From: Utricularia gibba
Lineage: Eukaryota > Streptophyta > Magnoliopsida > Lamiales > Lentibulariaceae
NCBI GenBank assembly: GCA_002189035.1
Contig: CM007991.1
Span: 4,960,001-5,024,000 of the forward strand
DNA length: 64,000 nt
Reading direction: 5' to 3'
A program made the position numbers and the translations under genes. Positions 58,451-64,000 of the stretch are shown piece after piece (position 1 is the first letter of the stretch; each line of letters begins with the position of its first letter). The notes below the pieces were generated by a model. That model was not told the origin of the DNA and made no database searches. It saw only the letters and a list, made by a program, of their open reading frames with translations.

Positions 58451-60180
58451 CTAAGCATGATCAACCTTAAAAATTCTAGCCTTATTCATGGAAGCAAATG
58501 TACTGAAGGAGCATAGTGGGGATTTTTCACAAACAAAAACAAAAGGAAAACAAAACATGAGGGTGCAGTGCTCAAAGGGACGTCTGTTGGTGCACCGTAA
58601 GGATTCACAATGGAGGGGGGGCATAGAAGTGATGGTACTCTTGGTAACCGCTTGAACAAAAACAGCCTTCCCCTGAACCTCCTTTAGGTAGCTGCAAGAA
58701 AACAAGTCATCTAAATCTAGATAACGGAAATGATTATCTACCTGAGGGGTCTGTTTGTCAAGGTTCACTTTGAGATGTTGGGCGAGCTTTGTGATGAGGG
58801 AAGCAAAGGGTAGGACCCTTTCATTCTTGGGAGTGATGGAGTGCATTTAAGTGGAAATCCACCATCCCTGATTTATTGGAAGCTTCTTCATCATTGCCCA
58901 CAAGAAGAACACGATCACCTTGGCAATGATGCTGGTGCCTTGTCGGGTTGTGCTGTAACAGCCTCCCAAATACCTGTTCAACACTAAAAGAGCAGAGGCC
59001 CTCAAGTAATGGGCCTTGAGTTTGCGTACAGAATACGAGGGCTCACAGACAGACATGGAATATAGGCATTCAACACATTAAAATGCTCAAGATAATCACA
59101 AAAGGCTTTGAGGTAACGTGTAGTGGCTAAATGAAATTCAGAAACAAACCCTAAAGCCAAATTAAAATCATTTATGGACATACGAAAGTTTTTGCCTCCA
59201 AGGTGGAAAGAAATCAAGTCCTCAGCAAGGTGATTTCCAACCACATCCTCAAACACAAATGTAGTGTAAAATTCAAAAACAAGTTTGGGATAAATAGAAA
59301 GACTAATTTCAGAAAATCTACGCCACCAAGGGAAGCATCAAATAAATGGTTAATATCAGCAAGCAAGTTCAGATGCACCAAAGTAGGCGTATGCAACTTG
59401 AAATCAAACAAAATTCTGCACGAGGTTAAGAGATTAAACAAGAGTTGGGCGTTCTTATCTGAAAATCTCACGGTGTTTTTCAGTTGGGTCCAAGCAGAGG
59501 ACTCCAAGGCTCGATCTTGCCAGAATTTGTGCGACCACATTGCCCTTTTCCTCGCTGTGTGGGCTGAGTAGCTTCATCTACATCCTGTTCTTCGGAAAGG
59601 AACTCTAGGCATGGCCCTTCATTAGCGGCACGCTTCATTTCAAAAATCCAGAGATCAACCTCCTCATCGATGGTGATCTCTTCAGTAGCATCTTCGTCCT
59701 ATACTGGAGAAGGGGATGAGTGAAAAATAGGAATTGCTGGTTCTTTACCCTTTTCTCTAGCAATTTCCTCCGGTTGTGGGGGCTGCGGGCTCTCGAGAGC
59801 AGAAATTGCTGCTGGGGAATTTGGCACTGAAGATTCCGGCTTGTCTACAGCAATAGTAGCAGTAGCAGGGACTGGGTACCACTCCAGATATAGCACCGGC
59901 AACACTATAGTCAGAGGCATGGACTCAATCGGAATAGACTCCGCCGCGACGCCTAGAGATGGCTCATGCTCAGTGGGCACAGAAGCTTCTGCTGGGTTGG
60001 TGCGACAATGTTGGGTCCATTGGGATGGTCCAGTAGTAGCAGGTTGGCGCTTTCGAGTTGCTGCCTTTGCAGCACTTGCGCTTCAGGTAATCGGAGATGT
60101 GGGGCATCCAGACATGGTGAGCAGAAAATTCAGAGAATCGAAGAATTTCACGCGAGAGAAGGAGAGGAATTGAAACGCAA
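58451..60180 (-). pseudogene. Gypsy-D extra ORF downstream of integrase
   Basis: Translation in pieces on the minus strand: an Ala/Arg/Pro-rich start (AAKAATRKRQPATTGPSQW), a Pro/Glu-rich spacer, then FEDVVGNHLAEDLISFHLGGKNFRM and DFNLALGF, LRASALLVLNRYLGGCYSTTRQGTSIIAKVIVFFLWAMM, LPFASLITKLAQHLKVNLDK. This resembles the domain annotated as putative plant transposon protein, found in plant gypsy elements and in many predicted plant proteins. Several stops and shifts are present between 59580 and 59200. Function unknown. An env-like role has been suggested for ORFs at this position, but no membrane segment or cleavage signal is convincing here. Confidence 0.6.
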
Positions 60181-60449
60181 GTCACAACAGCAAAGTGGGG
60201 TAACGGTCAGCATAATGGAATTCCAAAAGATAAAAGGGAGATTGAGTGTAGAAATGGTTGAGGGAGTAAGTGGTGGCATGAGGTAGGTGAAAGTAAAGTT
60301 ACTTGAAGTAGTGGGTGATAAAAACGAGGAAAGAGTAACGGTTACGAAATTAAAGTCATGGGTTGCCTCCCATGCAGCGCCAATTTATAGTCTTTGGCTG
60401 ACTGTGACACTTGTTAATGGCCTTCGACTAGCAGTAAGCTGCACACACT

Positions 60450-61500
60450 GTGTGACTTAAATTTCTCATAAAATGGCTTCAGTTGGTGTCCATTCACTTT
60501 GATGCTTTTCCCTGTCTCAAATGAATGAATAATAACAGCACCAGAGGGAAAAACATTCACAACTTCATAAGGTCCAAGTCACTTAGAACGCAATTTACCG
60601 GGAAAGAGTTTCAAGGTGGTATCAAATAAGAGAACTTTTTGATCTACTAAAAATTGCTTCCCATGCAACTTAGCATCATGGAAGCATTTTACCTTTTCTT
60701 TGTGTAGGAGCTAGTTAGTGTAGGCATTGAGGCGAATTTCCTCCAGCTCATTTAGGTCTAAAAGTCTACTCTCCCCAGCTTGATCACTAGTCAGGTTGCA
60801 TGACTTGACGGCCCAGTATGCCCTGTGATGTAATTCAAAGGGAAGATGACATGCCTTACCATAGATCATTCGATATGGAGACATTCTTATAGGATTCTTG
60901 TAGGCAGTACGGTATGCCCAAAGTGCATCATTGAGCCTTAAGCTCCAATCTCGCTTATTTGGGTTAACGGTGCGCTCCAAGATCCTTTTCACCTCTCTAT
61001 TTGATACTTCTGCCATTCCATTTGTTTGAGGATGTCTAGCTGTGGACAGGTGGTGGTTGACTCCATATTTGGAAAGAGCACTCTTTATCGCATGATTCAC
61101 AAAATGGGTGCTACGATTTGAAATTATAATCTTCGGATGTCCAAACCTAGGAAACAAAATGTTAGTCAAGAAATTACTCAGGGTTTTGGCATCATCCTTT
61201 CATAAACAATGGCCTCCACCCATTTAGAAACATAATCAATAGCAAGAAGGATGTAGAGCTTCCCTTGAGAAGGGGGAAATGGTCCCATGAAGTCAATGCC
61301 CCATGCATAAAAAATCTCACAGATGATAATGGCTTGAAGGGGCATTTGATCCTTGTATCCCAAATTTTCTCTTCTTTGACAATTTGGGTAGGCATCCTTG
61401 AATATTGTAGGCCAATAAAATCCAGCCTCTAGGACCTTCTTTGCAGTAACTTTTGCACCAAAGTGTCCACCGCAAGGTAGCTCATGACAATGTGAAAGAA
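60450..61500 (-). pseudogene. Gypsy-D integrase
   Basis: From right to left: [31 protein letters not shown] (zinc-binding region), [17 protein letters not shown] and [13 protein letters not shown] (first Asp), [20 protein letters not shown] (the second Asp is Asn, where D is expected), then [20 protein letters not shown] (Glu), and [18 protein letters not shown]. The tail (LGPYEVVNVFPSGAVII ... VNGHQLKPFYE) runs to about 60450. Stops and a frameshift near 61170 are present. Confidence 0.85.
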
Positions 61501-63057
61501 TAGAGTGTACTTCATCTTGGGGGATGCATCTCCTAATAATCTAATCAATTCCGATTTTTTAGAGATATGGATCGTCTCAGATGAAATTCAAGCTGTCAAT
61601 CCTCAATTTCTCCTTCTGGTAGTGCTGGAAATATGCAGGAAACTGTCCAGTCACTAAAAAATTTACGATGTCAGCGTACCAGGGACTCTCGTCATGGATC
61701 ATGAATAAACGTTCGTCCGGGAAGCTGTCATCAATAAAACTTGATTTTTCTCTAGAAGTGATGCGGCTGAGATGGTCTGCAACTAAATTCTCACATCCTT
61801 TCTTGTCCTTGATCTCCAAGACGAATTCTTGAAGCAATAAAATTCATCTAGTGAGTCTAGGCTTCAAATCCTTCTTGGTGAGGAGATATCTCAAGACGGC
61901 ATGGTCCGAATAGACTATCACTTTGGCTCCCAGCAAATAAGAGCGAAATTTCTCCAGGGCAAACACAATGGCCAGCGACTCCTTTTCTGTAGTGGTGTAA
62001 CTCTTTTGGTCATCATCAAGGCACTTGGACGCATAGTGTGTAACATGGGATTGTTTCTCCACTTTTTGTCCCAAAACCGCACCTAGAGCTACATCACTTG
62101 CATCACAAATTAGTTCAAAGGGTAGACTCCAATTTGGAGCCTGAATAATGGGAGCTGAAACAAGCTTTCCTTTCAAAACATCAAAGGCGTTCATGCATTT
62201 TTCATCAAAATAAAACTCAACATCCTTATGCAATAAGGCACATAGAGGAGATGCAATTTTTGAATAATCTTGAATAAATCTATGATACAATCCAGCATGT
62301 CCAAGGAAAGAACGTACATCTCTTACACAAGTGGGATAAGGTAATTTTTGTATTTTCAATCTTGGCTTTGTCAACTTCAATTCCCTTTTGGGAAACATGT
62401 CCTAAAATGATACCTTGTTCTACCATGAAATGACATTTCTCATAATTCAAAACAAAGTTAGTCTCAACACAACGCTTCAAAATCAATGACAAATTAGCAA
62501 GGCATTCATCAAAGCTATTTCCATAAACCGTAAAGTCATCCATAAAAACCTCCATAATATTTTCAACATATTCAGAAAAAATACTAACCATGCATCTTTG
62601 AAATGTTGGTGGTGCATTGCAAAGTCCAAAAGGCATTTTATGGTAAGCAAAAGTTCCAAAGCGGCAAACGAAAACAACCTTAGATTGGTCCTCAAGAGCC
62701 ACGGGTATTTGATAGAAACTAGAGTATCCATCCAAGCAGCAGTAATGGCTCCTTCCAGCAAGTCTTTCCAACATTTGATCAATGAATGGAAGTGGGTAGT
62801 GTTCTTTCTTGGTGGCTGCGTTCAGTTTTTGGTAATCTACGCACATTCGCTAGGCATTTTGCACTCTGGTAGGCAGGAGTTCCCCTTGGTCATTGGCCAT
62901 GACTGTGATACCTGTTTTCTTCGGGACAACCTGCACAGGGCTAACCCACTCACTATCAGAAATAGGATAGATTATACCTGTGGCCAATAACTTCAGAATC
63001 TCCTTTTTGACCACTTCAATTATAGGTGGATTCAATCTCCTCTATGGTTGGCGAATT
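61501..63057 (-). pseudogene. Gypsy-D reverse transcriptase and RNase H
   Basis: RT motifs are WVSPVQVVPKKTG, RMCVDYQKLNAATKKEHYPLPFIDQML, CLDGYSSFYQIPVALED, MPFGLCNAPPTFQRC and EVFMDDFTVYGNS (catalytic Asp pair intact). After a frameshift near 62340 comes [18 protein letters not shown]. RNase H motifs are [51 protein letters not shown] and [12 protein letters not shown]. Confidence 0.9.
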
Positions 63058-63469
63058 GGCTTTGTTCCCTCCTCCAAATAAATGCGATGAGTACATATGG
63101 AGGGGCTTAATCCTTTTATATCTGCCAACGTCCACCCAATTGCCTGTTTGTGCTCTTGGAGCACGCTCCTGTGTTTTTCTTCCTGTTCTAGGGTTAGTGT
63201 ACTTGAGATAATAACAAGTAAAGTCTCATTTTTGCCCAAAAATAAATATTTCAAATTTTCAGGCAGTGTTTTTAACTCTAGTAATGGCGCATGAATAACG
63301 GAAGGAATCAACAATTTGTCAGGCATTTCTAAACTCAGAAAAGCAATGTCTGAAAATTTAGGTTTTATAGAAAAATAATCAAGATAACTTAAAAGTTCGG
63401 AATCAGAAAAAGAAATATGATCAGAATCAATGTTTTCAGTAAGGCATTTGAGCAATGGATCTTGCTCAT
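63058..63469 (-). pseudogene. Gypsy-D protease-RT linker
   Basis: Contains PLLELKTLPENLKYLFLGKNETLLVIISSTL, EHKQAIGWTLADIKGLSPSICTHRIYLEEGTKPIRQP, the conserved lead-in to RT. The frame continues to the LTR-B edge at 63470. The few residues read into the LTR are accidental. Confidence 0.8.
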
Positions 63470-64000
63470 TGATAAACAAAAAATTTACACGTCGTAAATG
63501 TAAATCTTCCTATCAAATAAATTTATAACCTAATACACATTTTAGTATAAAATAATTATGAGCATAGTGATTAGGTCGAACACGAAGAGTAGGTGCTTGC
63601 TATGTGAAAGTTAATGCATGAAATCAGTGTCACGTTGGTAAAATTGTTCTTAGCTAGGACTAAGGCAGAACTAAAATGAATTGCATTAAAGAAAAGTAAT
63701 AAGTTCTGGAGCTCGGTTGTTTTTGGAATGAAATGGGTGATGCCTTGGGACTCCTAGGGGGATGTATGCTCATCACTAAACAAGTTCATACAAACCACAA
63801 ATCATACAACTAACTCACAAGATCTAGGCCTACCCGGATTCTTGTTTTTCCTCCTAATCTTTGGTCCACCTCTAATTAGGGTTGTTAAGTTGGGTTTCAC
63901 TACTTCCCCCTCCTAGATCTATCCTGATTTGTTAAGGAAGTGGTGTGATTTATGGTTTATTAGGTCTAAGGATGGATTAGAATATTGTCCCCTTTTCACC
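63470..64000 (-). mobile_element. LTR-B inserted in Gypsy-D, cut by the window edge
   Basis: Begins TGATAAACAAAAAATTTAC and follows the LTR-B copy at 25616 closely, including GGTGATGCCTTGGGACTCCTAGGG. The right end, and hence its target duplication, lies outside the window. Confidence 0.82.

Larger units (their letters stand above)
56543..64000 (-). mobile_element. Gypsy-D: Ty3/gypsy element, running off the right edge
   Basis: Minus strand, from right to left: protease-RT linker, RT, RNase H, integrase, an additional ORF, polypurine tract and 3' LTR. The 5' LTR, gag and protease would lie right of the window. An LTR-B is inserted at 63470. Stops and shifts in pol and in the extra ORF show decay. 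No chromodomain; Athila/Tat-like. Confidence 0.82.

Noticed and set aside
63470-64000. LTR-B at the right edge as the 5' LTR of Gypsy-D
   Set aside because: No primer site, gag or protease lies between it and the RT linker, and it belongs to a different LTR family from the Gypsy-D 3' LTR at 56543-57854.

Overview
This window is nuclear DNA from a flowering plant, most likely a woody eudicot. The genes have GT-AG introns, and the protein-coding islands resemble eudicot families (xyloglucan xylosyltransferase, ESD4-like SUMO protease, DUF21/CBS protein, OCTOPUS/DUF740-like protein). Long AT-rich stretches and nested LTR retrotransposons fill the space between them. I cannot name the species from sequence alone. 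I saw no CRISPR, operon, tRNA or rRNA gene.

Five host genes are supported: (1) 116-2394 (+), the 3' part of a CNNM/DUF21-CBS membrane protein whose start lies left of the window; (2) 28280-29314 (+), a small three-exon protein resembling mitochondrial complex I assembly factor NDUFAF4; (3) 29584-30906 (-), an intronless GT34 xyloglucan 6-xylosyltransferase of the XXT1/XXT2 type; (4) 31425-33691 (+), a seven-exon Ulp1/ESD4-like SUMO protease whose second exon is split by a 538-bp solo LTR; (5) 54633-55682 (-), an intronless OCTOPUS/DUF740-like protein. Genes 2-4 form a compact island; 3 and 4 are divergent across about 520 bp.

The rest is mostly transposon. 2863-7100: broken LTRs of three families (here called A, B and C). 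10816-27641: a Ty1/copia element (Copia-1) nested three deep. It holds solo LTR-A in its 5' LTR, a 10-kb Ty3/gypsy element (Gypsy-E) between integrase and reverse transcriptase, a further solo LTR inside the Gypsy-E 5' LTR, and solo LTR-B between reverse transcriptase and RNase H. Matching 5-bp target duplications or undisturbed sister LTRs prove several of these events. 37531-43485: a PIF/Harbinger element with both of its genes (Myb-like and DDE transposase, both decayed) and an inverted LTR-A inside. 45071-51648: a second copia (Copia-2) carrying a truncated gypsy and a family-C LTR. 52935-54142: a 1.2-kb inverted-repeat DNA element with a 10-bp target duplication. 56543-64000: a minus-strand gypsy (Gypsy-D) with pol, an extra ORF after integrase and its 3' LTR; it runs off the right edge and is itself interrupted by an LTR-B.

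No new molecular machine is evident. The most informative observation is the LTR in the protease exon: removing it leaves one copy of the target duplication and an uninterrupted conserved reading frame.
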